A stretch of DNA of 64,000 nt from VRUE01 sp963807425 (GTDB taxonomy: Bacteria > Actinomycetota > Thermoleophilia > Solirubrobacterales > 70-9): contig CAWEBZ010000001.1 of assembly GCA_963807425.1 (NCBI GenBank), positions 1 through 64,000 on the forward strand. The letters run 5' to 3'. This document shows, piece by piece, positions 43,144 to 52,285 of the stretch; position 1 is the stretch's first letter; each line of letters begins with the position of its first letter. A program made the translations under genes and the position numbers. Under the pieces are notes generated by a model. That model made no database searches. It saw only the letters and a list, made by a program, of their open reading frames with translations, and had not been told where the DNA came from.

Positions 43144-44760
43144 TCAGTGGCGGAAGTGGCGGTGCTTGGTGAAGACCATGGCGACGCCGGCTGCGTCGCA
43201 GGCCTCGATCACCTCGGCGTCGCGTTTGGAGCCGCCGGGCTGGATCACGGCGGTGGCACCGGCTTCGATCGCGAGCTGGGGCCCGTCGGCGAAGGGGAAG
43301 AAGGCGTCTGAGGCGACGACCGAGCCGGGGAGCAGGGTGTCGGAGTCCTCGCCGCGGGCGTCGCGGCACTTCTCCACCGCCAGGCGCACCGAGTCGACCC
43401 GGCTCATCTGACCGGCGCCGATCCCCAGCGTCGCCTCGTCCTTGGCGATCACGATCGCGTTGGAACGGACGTGGCGGACAGCGGTCCAGGCGAAGAGGAG
43501 GTCGCGCCACTGCTCCTCGCTGGGCTGGGCCTTCGTCACCACCTCCATCAGCTCGCGCGGCTCCGGATCGCCGTCGCGATCCTGGATCAGCAGCCCGCCG
43601 ATCACCCGTTTGACGTCGCGTTCGCTCGGGTCGCGCTGGCGGCGCTCCTCTTCGCAGAGGATCCGGATCGCCTCCTTCTGCTGCAGGACTTTGAGCGCGC
43701 CGTGCTCGTAGTCGGGGGCAATCAGGACCTCGACGAAATTCTTGTGCAGGGCCTCGGCAAGCGCTTCGCTGACCGGCCGGTTGAAGGCGATCACGCCGCC
43801 GAAGGCCGACATGGGATCGCAGGCGAGCGCCTTCTCGTATGCCTGCTGGGCGTCGTCGCCGATCGCCGCCCCGCAGGGGTTGTTGTGCTTGACGATCGTG
43901 CAGGCCGGCTGCTCGAAGTCCTCGACCAGGCGACGGGCCGAGTCGAGGTCGAGCACGTTGTTGAAGGAGAGTGCCCGCCCGTGCAGCTTCGAGACCCGCG
44001 AGAGCACGTGGCTGCGGACTCCGGCTTCGGAGTAGAGCGCCGCTCGCTGGTGCGGGTTCTCTCCGTAGGAAAGGTCGAGCACCTTCTCGTAGGCGACCGC
44101 GAGGTGTTCGGGGAAGTCCTCGTACTCGGCCGAGAACCAGCGGCTGATCGCGGCGTCGTAGCGCGCGGTCTGGGCGAAGGCCTCGTTGGCGAGCCAGTGC
44201 CGGGTCGTCGCGGAGATCTCGCCGCCAGACTCCTCTAGCTCGGCGCTGACCGCGTCGTAGGCCTCGGGCTTGACGACGACGGCGACGCCCTCGTGGTTCT
44301 TCGCCGCGGCGCGGATCATCGTCGGACCGCCGATGTCGATGTTCTCGATCGCTACCTCGGGCTCGACCTCGTGGCCGGAGACGGTCTGCTCGAAGGGGTA
44401 GAGGTTGACGCAGACCAGGTCGATCGGCGCGATCCCCTCGCGCTCCAGCGTCGCCATGTGCTCGGGGTCGTCGCGCCGGGCCAGCAGCGCCGCGTGCAGG
44501 CGAGGGTGCAGGGTCTTGACCCTGCCGCCGAGGATCTCCTCCTGGCCGGTGAACTCGGAGACGTCGGTCACCTCCAGGCCCGCCTCGCGCAGCGCCGTCG
44601 CGGTGCCGCCGGTCGAGAGCAGCTCGACGCCGAGGGCGGCCAGGTCTTTGGCGAAGTCGGCTACGCCGGTCTTGTCGGAGACCGAGAGAAGCGCCCGGCG
44701 CACCCGGATCGCGCCGTCGCTCACGGTCTCGGGGCTGGTGTCTGCGGGGGCCTCACTCAT
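43144..44760 (-). CDS. purH: Bifunctional AICAR formyltransferase / IMP cyclohydrolase
   Basis: 538 residues. N-terminal cyclohydrolase domain (RALLSVSDKTGVADFAKDLA, LLSTGGTATALREAGLEV, GGRVKTLHPRLHAALLA) and C-terminal formyltransferase domain (TIVKHNNPCGAAIG with the Lys-His pair, SAFGGVIAFNRPV, GSVVASDAFFPFADGPQLAI), ending FTKHRHFRH. Catalyses the last two steps of IMP synthesis. The start overlaps the end of purN by 8 bases. Confidence 0.97.
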   Translation of the reverse strand: MSEAPADTSPETVSDGAIRVRRALLSVSDKTGVADFAKDLAALGVELLSTGGTATALREAGLEVTDVSEFTGQEEILGGRVKTLHPRLHAALLARRDDPEHMATLEREGIAPIDLVCVNLYPFEQTVSGHEVEPEVAIENIDIGGPTMIRAAAKNHEGVAVVVKPEAYDAVSAELEESGGEISATTRHWLANEAFAQTARYDAAISRWFSAEYEDFPEHLAVAYEKVLDLSYGENPHQRAALYSEAGVRSHVLSRVSKLHGRALSFNNVLDLDSARRLVEDFEQPACTIVKHNNPCGAAIGDDAQQAYEKALACDPMSAFGGVIAFNRPVSEALAEALHKNFVEVLIAPDYEHGALKVLQQKEAIRILCEEERRQRDPSERDVKRVIGGLLIQDRDGDPEPRELMEVVTKAQPSEEQWRDLLFAWTAVRHVRSNAIVIAKDEATLGIGAGQMSRVDSVRLAVEKCRDARGEDSDTLLPGSVVASDAFFPFADGPQLAIEAGATAVIQPGGSKRDAEVIEACDAAGVAMVFTKHRHFRH

Positions 44761-45373
44761 CGACTACGACCATGCTCGGGTCGCTTGGGTCGATCCTAAC
44801 CCTGCCCCGGGCGATCATGCGTATCGCCTCCGGATAGAGCTCGTGCTCGGTGGCGTGGATCGCCGCCTCGAGTGCATCCCGGTCGCGGTCCGGCGGCACC
44901 CGGACCTGCCGCTGCGCGATCACCGGCCCCGTGTCGACGCCCTCGTCGACGAAGTGGACGCTGACCCCGGTGACCTCGACTCCCGCCGCCAGCGCCTGGC
45001 CGATCGCGTCGAGGCCGGGGAAGGAGGGAAGCAGGGCGGGGTGGACGTTGACGATGCGGTGCCGGAAGCGGGCGACGAAGGCCTCGCTGAGCAGCTGCAT
45101 GTAGCCGGCGAGGACGATCAGGTCGGCCTCGCGAGACTCGATCCAGTCGCCCATCGCCGCGTCTCGCGCCTCGCGGTCGGCGTACTCGGCGCGGGGGAAG
45201 ACACCGGCCTCGACTCCCGCCGCCGCCGCCCGCTCCAATGCCCTGGCGCCGGGCTTGTCTGAGCCGACGCCGACCACCTCCACGCCATCGTGCGTATGCA
45301 GCGTGTCGAGGATCGCCTGCAGGTTGGACCCGCTCCCCGAGGCCAGCACGACGAGCTTGAACGCACCGTTCAC
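44753..45373 (-). CDS. purN: Phosphoribosylglycinamide formyltransferase
   Basis: About 206 residues from the GTG at 45373. Formyltransferase fold: LVVLASGSGSNLQAILDTLH, VVGVGSDKPGARALERAA, LIVLAGYMQLLSEAFV, IVNVHPALLPSFPGLDAIGQ with the catalytic histidine and VSVHFVDEGVDTGPVIAQR with the catalytic Asp. Uses 10-formyltetrahydrofolate to formylate GAR. First gene of purN-purH; divergent from the nitronate monooxygenase gene 37 bases away. Confidence 0.95.
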   Translation of the reverse strand: MNGAFKLVVLASGSGSNLQAILDTLHTHDGVEVVGVGSDKPGARALERAAAAGVEAGVFPRAEYADREARDAAMGDWIESREADLIVLAGYMQLLSEAFVARFRHRIVNVHPALLPSFPGLDAIGQALAAGVEVTGVSVHFVDEGVDTGPVIAQRQVRVPPDRDRDALEAAIHATEHELYPEAIRMIARGRVRIDPSDPSMVVVDE

Positions 45374-45410
45374 AGCGGCATCTTCGCGCAGTGCTCCTAA
45401 GATCGGCGGG

Positions 45411-46370
45411 GTGACGATCCTCGAGCACCTCGGCATCGAGATCCCTGTGGTCCAGGCCGGGATGGGCGGCGGGCTGAGTCGTCACGAGCTCGCCGCGGCG
45501 GTCTCGGAGGCCGGTGGCCTGGGGACGATCGCGGTCAACGGATCCGAGGCGATCGAGCGCGAACTGGCCAGGGCGCGAGCGCTGACCGAGCGGCCGATCG
45601 CTGTCAACCTGCTGCTGCCCTTCGCCCGGCGCGACTGGTTCGAGGCGGCAGCCCGCGCCGACGTCGTCGTCACCTTCTGGGGAGCCCCGAAGCGCCGCAC
45701 GCCCGGGACCTGGCTGCACCAGTGCGGAACAGCGGAGGAGGCGAAGGCCGCCTACGCCGCTGGCGCCGACGCGGTGATCGTCCAGGGGGTCGAGGCCGGC
45801 GGCCACGTCCGCGGAACCGAGCCGGCGCTAGAGCTGCTGGACCGGGCCAAGGCGGCGCTGCCGGCCGACTACCCGCTGCTGCTCGCAGGCGGCATCGCCG
45901 ACCGCGGCGACGTCGAGCGCGCCCTCGAAGCCGGCGCGAGCGCTGCCGTCGCCGGCACCCGGTTCCTGCTGACGGAGGAGAGCCGTGCGCATCCCGGGTA
46001 CCGGCAGCGCCTGATCGAAGCAGAGGAGACGATCCTCACTGAGTTGTTCGGGATCGGCTGGCCGGCCCCGCATCGCGTGGTCGCGAACGCCGCCACCGAG
46101 CGCTGGCTGGCTAACGACCCTCGCGGTCCCGTCCTCAACCGGCTGCTCAATCGCCTCAGCGCTCCCGCCGCTCGCTACGTGCCGGCATCGATTCAGCGTC
46201 GCCTCGCCCTGGCCCAGAGCCCCGGCAGCCGCCTGCTCACACCGCAGGGGCCGATAGACGACGGTCCTCCCACCCTGCTCGACGCCGGGCCGCTTTATTC
46301 AGGCGAGTCGGTTGCGCGCATCCACGACATTCGACCTGCCGCTGAGATCGTGGCCGAGCTGACGCCGTAG
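45411..46370 (+). CDS. Nitronate monooxygenase family flavoprotein
   Basis: About 319 residues from the GTG at 45411. FMN-dependent TIM-barrel features: IPVVQAGMGGGLSRHELAAA, VSEAGGLGTIAVNG, AGADAVIVQGVEAGGHVRGT and LLLAGGIADRGDVERALEAG, then GTRFLLTEESRAHPGYRQRL. Family members oxidise alkyl nitronates; several are misnamed enoyl reductases, so the substrate is uncertain. The stop lies 8 bases before an insertion sequence, but the gene is complete. Confidence 0.9.
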   Translation: MTILEHLGIEIPVVQAGMGGGLSRHELAAAVSEAGGLGTIAVNGSEAIERELARARALTERPIAVNLLLPFARRDWFEAAARADVVVTFWGAPKRRTPGTWLHQCGTAEEAKAAYAAGADAVIVQGVEAGGHVRGTEPALELLDRAKAALPADYPLLLAGGIADRGDVERALEAGASAAVAGTRFLLTEESRAHPGYRQRLIEAEETILTELFGIGWPAPHRVVANAATERWLANDPRGPVLNRLLNRLSAPAARYVPASIQRRLALAQSPGSRLLTPQGPIDDGPPTLLDAGPLYSGESVARIHDIRPAAEIVAELTP

Positions 46371-46378
46371 CCGCTAGC

Positions 46379-47437
46379 TGTAGTTCCTAGCCACGTTGTT
46401 CATCCGGGCCTCCTTGAAGGCTGGGGGTGTCGACCCACCCAGACTCAAGGAGGACACCGGATGAAGCTGCACGGTAATGCCCGCACCTGCCCGAAAAGCA
46501 GGCGCTTGCTCGTAGAGCGCCTTGAAGGAGAGTGGTCGCTCACGGAGGCGGCCGAGGCCGCCGGAGTGAGCGAGCGCACCGCCGCCAAGTGGCTCGCCCG
46601 CTGGCGAACCGAGGGAGAGACGGGCCTACTCGATCGCAGCTCTGCACCCAAGGCGAGGCCCACTCAGCTGCCGGCAGACCGCATCAAAGCAATCGAGGCG
46701 CTGCGACGCCTGCGGATGACCGCGGCTGAGATCGCAGAGTGCCTTGGTCTGGCACTCTCCACCGTCTCGCGTTGGCTAGGGCGGATTGGTCTCGGCAAGC
46801 TCTCCAGGCTGGAACCGATCGAGCCGCCGAATCGCTACGAGCGAAAGCGCCCAGGCGAGCTGATCCACGTCGACATCAAGAAGCTGGCTCGAATCAGCTC
46901 AAAGGGCGCCGGGCATCGTGTCACCGGCATTCGGGGCTCCAGCCTTTCGCGTCGCACCGAGAACGGCAAGCAGCGCAACGTCACCGGCTGGGAGTTCGTC
47001 CATGTCTGCGTCGATGACGCCACGCGTCTGGCCTACGTCGAGGTGCTCGCCGACGAGCGTGGGCCTACCGCGGCGGGCTTTCTGCGCAGGGCGGTTCGCT
47101 GGCTTGCCTCGATGGGGATCGCGGTGGAGCGCGTGATGAGCGACAACGGCGCCTGCTACATCTCAAACGCCCATGCAGAGGCCTGCGGGGAGCTTGGCTT
47201 GCGCCATCTGCGCACGCGTCCCTACAGGCCACAGACCAACGGCAAGGCGGAGCGCTTCATCCAGACACTCACCCGCCGCTGGGCGCACGGTGCGATCTAC
47301 GGCAGCTCCTCCGAGCGCATCGCGGCCCTATCTGGCTGGCTCAGCCACTACAACTTCACCCGACGACACGGCTCTCTAGGCCACAGGCCGCCCGTAGCTC
47401 GACTCGCTGAGCTGGAACAACGTCATGGGTAACTACA
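46379..47437 (+). mobile_element. IS481-family insertion sequence, apparently complete
   Basis: 1,059 bases. The ends are imperfect inverted repeats: TGTAGTTCCTAGCCACGTTG at the left and, read inward from the right, TGTAGTTACCCATGACGTTG, both followed by TTC. Flanks are a 6-base direct repeat GCTAGC (46373-46378 and 47438-47443), a probable target duplication, although the palindromic site makes this less certain. The right copy includes the purF stop codon, so purF is intact. One intact transposase gene lies inside. Confidence 0.9.
46461..47432 (+). CDS. IS481 family transposase
   Basis: 323 residues. N-terminal helix-turn-helix domains (WSLTEAAEAAGVSERTAAKW, MTAAEIAECLGLALSTVSRW) and an rve/DDE integrase core: first Asp in ELIHVDIKKL, second in VERVMSDNGACY, Glu in NGKAERFIQTLTRRW. 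The C-terminus has the usual HYNFTRRHGSLGHRPP. No frameshift, so possibly active. Fills most of the element. Confidence 0.95.
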   Translation: MKLHGNARTCPKSRRLLVERLEGEWSLTEAAEAAGVSERTAAKWLARWRTEGETGLLDRSSAPKARPTQLPADRIKAIEALRRLRMTAAEIAECLGLALSTVSRWLGRIGLGKLSRLEPIEPPNRYERKRPGELIHVDIKKLARISSKGAGHRVTGIRGSSLSRRTENGKQRNVTGWEFVHVCVDDATRLAYVEVLADERGPTAAGFLRRAVRWLASMGIAVERVMSDNGACYISNAHAEACGELGLRHLRTRPYRPQTNGKAERFIQTLTRRWAHGAIYGSSSERIAALSGWLSHYNFTRRHGSLGHRPPVARLAELEQRHG

Positions 47438-47438
47438 G

Positions 47439-48878
47439 CTAGCGACTGGCCGGGACAACGGCGACGTCCTCCAAAGCGAACTTGCCATTGGCCTCGTCCG
47501 GATCGCCGAGCGGGTAGCGGCCGGTGAAGCAGGCGTCGCAATGGTCCTCGGGCGGCGTCCCCACCGCCTCGTAGACGCCGTCGATCGAGAGGTAGGCGAG
47601 CGAGTCGGCATCGAGCTCGTCGGCGATCTCCTGCACGGTGCGGTTGTGGGCGATCATCTCCTCGCGGGTCGACATGTCGACCCCGTAGTGGCAGGGGTTG
47701 CGGATCGGCGGCGCCGAGATCCGCAGGTGGACCTCCTTCGCGCCGGCATCTCGCAACATGCCGACGATCTGCCGCGTCGTGTTGCCGCGCACGATCGAGT
47801 CGTCGACAACGACGATTCTCTGGCCGGAGACGATCTCCGGCAGCGGGTTGAACTTGAGCCGCAGGCCGTGCTTGCGCAGCTCCTGCCCGGGCTGGATGAA
47901 GGTGCGCGCCACGTAGCGGTTCTTGATCAGACCGTCGTCGCGCGGCAGGCCCGAGGCGCGGGCGAAGCCGGCGGCGGCCGGGTTGCCCGAGTCCGGCACC
48001 GAGATCACCAGGTCCGCCTCGACCGGCGCCTCGCGCCAGAGGATCTCGCCCATCCGACCGCGCACCTGCTGCAGGACTTTGCCCTCGAGCCGGCTGTCGG
48101 GGCGGGAGAAGTAGATGTGCTCGAAGACGCACATCGCCGGCCGCTCGGCCTTGACCACCTGGCGGGTCTCGAGGCCGCGCTCGGTGAGCGAGACCATCTC
48201 GCCCGGGTGCACTTCGCGCATCAGCTTGGCGCCGATGATGTCGAAGGCGCAGCTCTCGGAGGCGACGACGAAGCGGTCGTCGAGGCGGCCGAGCGAGAGC
48301 GGCCGCACGCCGTGCGGGTCACGGAAGGCGACGATCGCCCGCTTGGTCATCACCACGGTCGAGTAGGCACCCTCGAGCCGCGGCATCACGTCGGTGACGG
48401 CGTCCTCGATCAGCTTGCCCTCGTGGGAAGAGAGCAGCGCCGCGATGATCTCGGAGTCGGAGGTGCCGCGGAAGGCGATCCCCTTCTCCTTCAGCTCCGC
48501 CCAGAGCTCGACAGCGTTGGTCAGGTTGCCGTTGTGGGCGAGCGCCAGCTCACGGCCGTCGTCGCGCCAGACCGGCTGCGCGTTCTCCCAGGAGCCGCCG
48601 CCGGTGGTCGAGTAGCGGACGTGGCCGATCGCCATGTCGCCCTCCAGCGCCCGCAGCTTCTCCTCATCGAAGACCTGGGAGACGAGTCCGGAGTCGCGCA
48701 TGGTGGTGATGTGGCCGCCCTCGCAGGTGGCGATCCCGGCCGACTCCTGGCCACGGTGCTGCAGCGCGTAGAGGCTGAAGTAGGCGAGGCGGGCGACGTC
48801 GTGGCCGGGCGCGTATACGCCAAAGACCCCGCATTCCTCGCGCGGGCCGTCGCGGTTGGTGATCACCCGCTCGGTCAA
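47439..48878 (-). CDS. purF: Amidophosphoribosyltransferase
   Basis: 479 residues from a TTG start. A short propeptide precedes the catalytic cysteine in REECGVFGVYA, which should be exposed by processing. Glutaminase domain (LQHRGQESAGIATCEGGHIT, GHVRYSTTGGGSW) and phosphoribosyltransferase domain (RIVVVDDSIVRGNTTRQIVG). Cysteines in MCVFEHIYFSRPDS, NPCHYGVDM and DHCDACFTGRYP match the Bacillus-type enzyme carrying a 4Fe-4S cluster. First committed step of purine synthesis. The stop codon lies in the IS target duplication; no purM follows. Confidence 0.97.
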   Translation of the reverse strand: MTERVITNRDGPREECGVFGVYAPGHDVARLAYFSLYALQHRGQESAGIATCEGGHITTMRDSGLVSQVFDEEKLRALEGDMAIGHVRYSTTGGGSWENAQPVWRDDGRELALAHNGNLTNAVELWAELKEKGIAFRGTSDSEIIAALLSSHEGKLIEDAVTDVMPRLEGAYSTVVMTKRAIVAFRDPHGVRPLSLGRLDDRFVVASESCAFDIIGAKLMREVHPGEMVSLTERGLETRQVVKAERPAMCVFEHIYFSRPDSRLEGKVLQQVRGRMGEILWREAPVEADLVISVPDSGNPAAAGFARASGLPRDDGLIKNRYVARTFIQPGQELRKHGLRLKFNPLPEIVSGQRIVVVDDSIVRGNTTRQIVGMLRDAGAKEVHLRISAPPIRNPCHYGVDMSTREEMIAHNRTVQEIADELDADSLAYLSIDGVYEAVGTPPEDHCDACFTGRYPLGDPDEANGKFALEDVAVVPASR

Positions 48879-48984
48879 GAGAATGACGCGCTTTCCTCGC
48901 GTTGGAAGGACGTGACGCGTAGACAGACTGCCTACCCGCGGAGGGTAGCAACGGAGGGGGATCGGACCGCCGGTCCCGGCGGGA

Positions 48985-49977
48985 CTACTCGCCTGTGTCG
49001 CGGCCCGGCAGCGTCACCGTCAGCCGCTTGCTGCCCTCTTGTCCAGCGAGGCTGTCGGCGATGACGGTCAGCTTCACCTTCAGCGAACGGCTCGGTGGCA
49101 GCCTGTCGAGCCGGCGCAGCACCGGTTTGCGCAGCGGGACCCTGAACAGGGCCGGTCTATTGGGCACGAGGTCCTTCGCGGCGCTCCGCAGGAGGATGAT
49201 CAGCCGGGTTGGTTTGTCGCCGGCTGTTTTCAGGCCTGGTTTCGGCTTGTAGCCCCAGCCGACCTGGCCAAGGACGCTGACCGTTGCCTCGGTGCTGACG
49301 CCCGCCCGAACGAGGATCGACCTCTGCCTTGCCGCGGCGCTGGCGCTGACAGCGGGAACTGGGCACTCGGACTGGTAGTCGGCGCTTTTCGGGCATTTGT
49401 CCTGAGTCTCGTCGCCGTAGCCGTCTTTGTCCCTGTCGTCCTCGACCGTCGCCGTCAGCGGCACGCCGAGGCCGATCGCGGTTTTGACTCTCCGCGTTTC
49501 GCCCACCGCGGCCGCGCCTTCGAAGCTGCCCGCCAGCTGAGGCGTCGGGTGGCAGAAGAGGGTCCCACTCGGTCCGTATAGCCCGAGGTAGCCGGTGAAG
49601 GACTGAACCGGGATCCGCGCCGGGAAGACGTTGAGCCCTTCACTCACCGTCACGATCTCGCTCTCCGCTTCCTTGCGGTAGTCCTGCTCTTCGTTCAGCA
49701 CTCGGTAGACCTCGAGCCGCTGGGGGAGGGGCGGGATGCCGGGCCCGACCCGGACCTTCCAGCTGGTGATTACCTGTTGAGGTTCTTCCGGCACCACCGG
49801 CTGGAGCCCGGCGCTGTCGGCGACGTTGAAGACCAGCAGTGTGCGGTTCATCTCGCTGCCGAGGGCGGTGCACGACTCGCCGACTTCCTTTGCCGCCGAG
49901 GCCGGGGAGGCCACGGCCGAGCTCAGGGATGTGGCCAGGGCGGCAGCGATCAAGAGTTTGCGCATCCGCGTCGTCAT
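48985..49977 (-). CDS. Secreted protein with a DGYGDETQDKCP motif, paralogue 1
   Basis: About 330 residues; starts at ATG 49977 or 49965, before the signal peptide RKLLIAAALATSLSSAVASP. The N-terminal domain begins EVGESCTALGSEMNRTLLVF. A short acidic Ca-binding-like motif DRDKDGYGDETQDKCP (similar to thrombospondin type 3 repeats) precedes a C-terminal domain containing LRRLDRLPPSRSLKVKLTVI. The next gene upstream encodes a paralogue with the same layout. Extracellular, function unknown. Confidence 0.75.
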   Translation of the reverse strand: MTTRMRKLLIAAALATSLSSAVASPASAAKEVGESCTALGSEMNRTLLVFNVADSAGLQPVVPEEPQQVITSWKVRVGPGIPPLPQRLEVYRVLNEEQDYRKEAESEIVTVSEGLNVFPARIPVQSFTGYLGLYGPSGTLFCHPTPQLAGSFEGAAAVGETRRVKTAIGLGVPLTATVEDDRDKDGYGDETQDKCPKSADYQSECPVPAVSASAAARQRSILVRAGVSTEATVSVLGQVGWGYKPKPGLKTAGDKPTRLIILLRSAAKDLVPNRPALFRVPLRKPVLRRLDRLPPSRSLKVKLTVIADSLAGQEGSKRLTVTLPGRDTGE

Positions 49978-50031
49978 CGCCTCGCTGGTCTCAGGCGCGG
50001 TGGCCACTGGCGAGCCTCTGGCCTCGCCCCG

Positions 50032-51024
50032 TTAGCGTTTCGGCCGTTTGCCGCTGCGCGCCTGACCCTTCAGTTTCACCGTGGCGGTGTCGATTGAAAC
50101 CTGGCCAGCGGGGTTGGTCGCGCTGGCGGTAACGGTGAGGGACAGCGAGCGTTTGGGCGGGAGGGCTTTCAGCGCCGACTTGAGTTTCGCCGGGAAGGCC
50201 AGCGAGATGCTCGCGATCGACCCCGGGTTGACGACGGCGGTCACGTCTTTCAGTTTGAGCAGCGCCGAGCTGCTCGCGGTTTTTTTCGCTTTCCCGGCAA
50301 CTTTGACCGCGCCAGAAACCGTCACCGAAGTCGAGTTGTTCGTTGTGACCAGGACTGTGACGCTGCCTTTCCTCGCCACTGGGATCGCGTCAAGGACGAT
50401 CAGAGGGCAGGGGACCGCCTGCACGGTGGCGAGCTGGGGGCATTTGTCCTGGGTCTCGTCGCCGTAGCCGTCCCCGTCTGCGTCGGGCTCGACGATTGCC
50501 GAGATGGCGACTTGGAAGCCCGGGTTGGCAGTGAAGGCATTGATCGATCCGATTGCTGGGTCACCGCTGACAACGCCCATCGAGTCGGCCGGGTTGCCGG
50601 TCGCGCAGTACAGGCCTGCGGCGATAGGTCCGCCTGGGGCCCCTGGCGCGGCGCCCATGCGGTCACCGGCCTGAACCGGGATCCTGGTCTCGAAGGAGTT
50701 CGGGCCGTTTGCGATCGTTACCGAAGCGCTCTCGGCGACCGTCAGGAACTCGTTCGGTGTACCCGTTGGGCGAAGGATCACGAGCTGCTGAGAGACAGGA
50801 ACTCCGACGGCGGAGTTGACCTTCCATTTGGTGACCACACCCGCGGGGGCGTCAATTGGCAACGGACTCCCAGGGGCCTTGGCGAGTTGGACGAACGTGA
50901 TGCCGGCGCTGCCACTCGTCGCCGTGCAGTCGTTGCCTACCTCGGTCGCTGCCGAAGCACTCGGCGCCGCGAACACCGAGGCCACAACCGCCAGGATCGC
51001 CATCGATCCGAATCGCTTTCGCAT
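50032..51024 (-). CDS. Secreted protein with a DGYGDETQDKCP motif, paralogue 2
   Basis: 330 residues from the ATG at 51024. Signal peptide RKRFGSMAILAVVASVFAAP. Same plan as the neighbour: EVGNDCTATSGSAGITFVQL, then DADGDGYGDETQDKCPQL, then a beta-rich C-terminal domain (KSALKALPPKRSLSLTVTAS) with a basic tail. The order is conserved but the sequences have diverged, suggesting an old tandem duplication. Function unknown. Confidence 0.75.
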   Translation of the reverse strand: MRKRFGSMAILAVVASVFAAPSASAATEVGNDCTATSGSAGITFVQLAKAPGSPLPIDAPAGVVTKWKVNSAVGVPVSQQLVILRPTGTPNEFLTVAESASVTIANGPNSFETRIPVQAGDRMGAAPGAPGGPIAAGLYCATGNPADSMGVVSGDPAIGSINAFTANPGFQVAISAIVEPDADGDGYGDETQDKCPQLATVQAVPCPLIVLDAIPVARKGSVTVLVTTNNSTSVTVSGAVKVAGKAKKTASSSALLKLKDVTAVVNPGSIASISLAFPAKLKSALKALPPKRSLSLTVTASATNPAGQVSIDTATVKLKGQARSGKRPKR

Positions 51025-51088
51025 TCCACTCCCTCGCTCGAAATTTGCGCGAGAGCAGACTAGCCCCTGCTGTCGGACGGGTTTGGCT

Positions 51089-52274
51089 CTAGCTGTGGCT
51101 TCGGGCGAGGCTCTCGCCGCTCTCGGCGTCGAAGAGATGGAGCTTGGAGGTGTCGGCCCAGAGCTCGGTGCGATGTCGCGACGCTTGATCTTGCTCGCCG
51201 GGTCGAGGCGGGCGACGATCTGCTCCTGGCCCTCGCGGACCTCGGGCACGCCGGTCTCCTCGAGCCGTTCTTCGACCAGGTCGGCGAGCTGCTCGGACTC
51301 GACCCCGCCCGACTCGACGTGGAAGTAGGCGTAGAGGTCGGAGCCGAGCGACTCGACCAGGTCGATCTCCGCGTCGAAGACGACGCCGCGCTCGTCGCGC
51401 AGGTCGCCGATCATCGAGGCGTCCTCGAAGCTCTCCGGGCGCAGGCCGGCGACCACCTGGCCGTCGCCGCCGCCGCCCATGCCCTCGGGCAGCGTCGGCC
51501 TCGCCGATCGGCAGCTTCACCTTGCCTCCGCTCAGCTCGGCCGGCATGAAGTTCATCGCCGGCGAGCCGATGAAGCCGGCGACGAAGAGGTTGACCGGCT
51601 GCTCGTAGAGTTCGGCCGGGGTGCCGACCTGCTGCAGCGCGCCGGCCCGCATCACCGCGACCCGGTCGCCGAGCGTCATCGCCTCGGCCTGGTCGTGGGT
51701 GACGTAGACGGTCGTCGTCTCCAGCCGCGACTGCAGCTTCGCCACCTCGGTTCGCATCTGCACGCGCAGCTTCGCGTCGAGGTTGGAGAGCGGCTCGTCC
51801 ATCAGGAAGGCCTTCGGGTCGCGGACGATCGCCCGCCCCATCGCCACCCGCTGGCGCTGGCCGCCGGAGAGGTTCGCCGGGCGGCGGTCGAGGTGCTGGC
51901 TCGAGGTCGAGCGTCTTCGCCGCGTCCTCGACCTTGCGGTCGATCTCCTCCTTGTCGACGCCGGCCAGCTTCAGCGCGAAGCCCATGTTCTCGCGCACGG
52001 TCATGTGCGGGTAGAGCGCGTAGTTCTGGAAGACCATGGCGATGTCGCGGTCCTTGGGCGCGCGGTCGTTGACGACCTCGCCGCCGATCTTCAGCTCGCC
52101 CTCGGTGATGTCCTCGAGCCCGGCGATCATCCGCAGCGCCGTCGACTTGCCGCAGCCCGAGGGCCCGACGAGGATCATGAACTCGCCGTCGCCGACCTCC
52201 AGGCTCATGTCCTTGACGGCTTCGGAGCCGTCGGCGAAGACCTTGGTGACTCCATCGAGGGTTATCTCTGACAT
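51089..52274 (-). CDS. Sugar ABC transporter ATP-binding protein (UgpC/MsmK type), frameshifted
   Basis: ATPase of a carbohydrate importer. Walker A LVGPSGCGKSTALRMIAGLE, Q-loop MVFQNYALYPHMTVRENMGF, Walker B AFLMDEPLSNLDAKLRVQMR and switch TTVYVTHDQAEAMTLGDRVA. The C-terminal regulatory domain ends ELWADTSKLHLFDAES. Three indels break the frame: an extra base near 51,903 (expected LEQHLDRRPANLSGGQ), one near 51,490 (expected ADLPEGMGGG) and one near 51,175. Last gene of the operon. Confidence 0.88.
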
Positions 52275-52285
52275 TGCGGGGCTCC

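Noticed and set aside
47541..49064. 507-codon plus-strand open frame
   Set aside because: Antisense shadow of purF, which is unmistakable on the minus strand.
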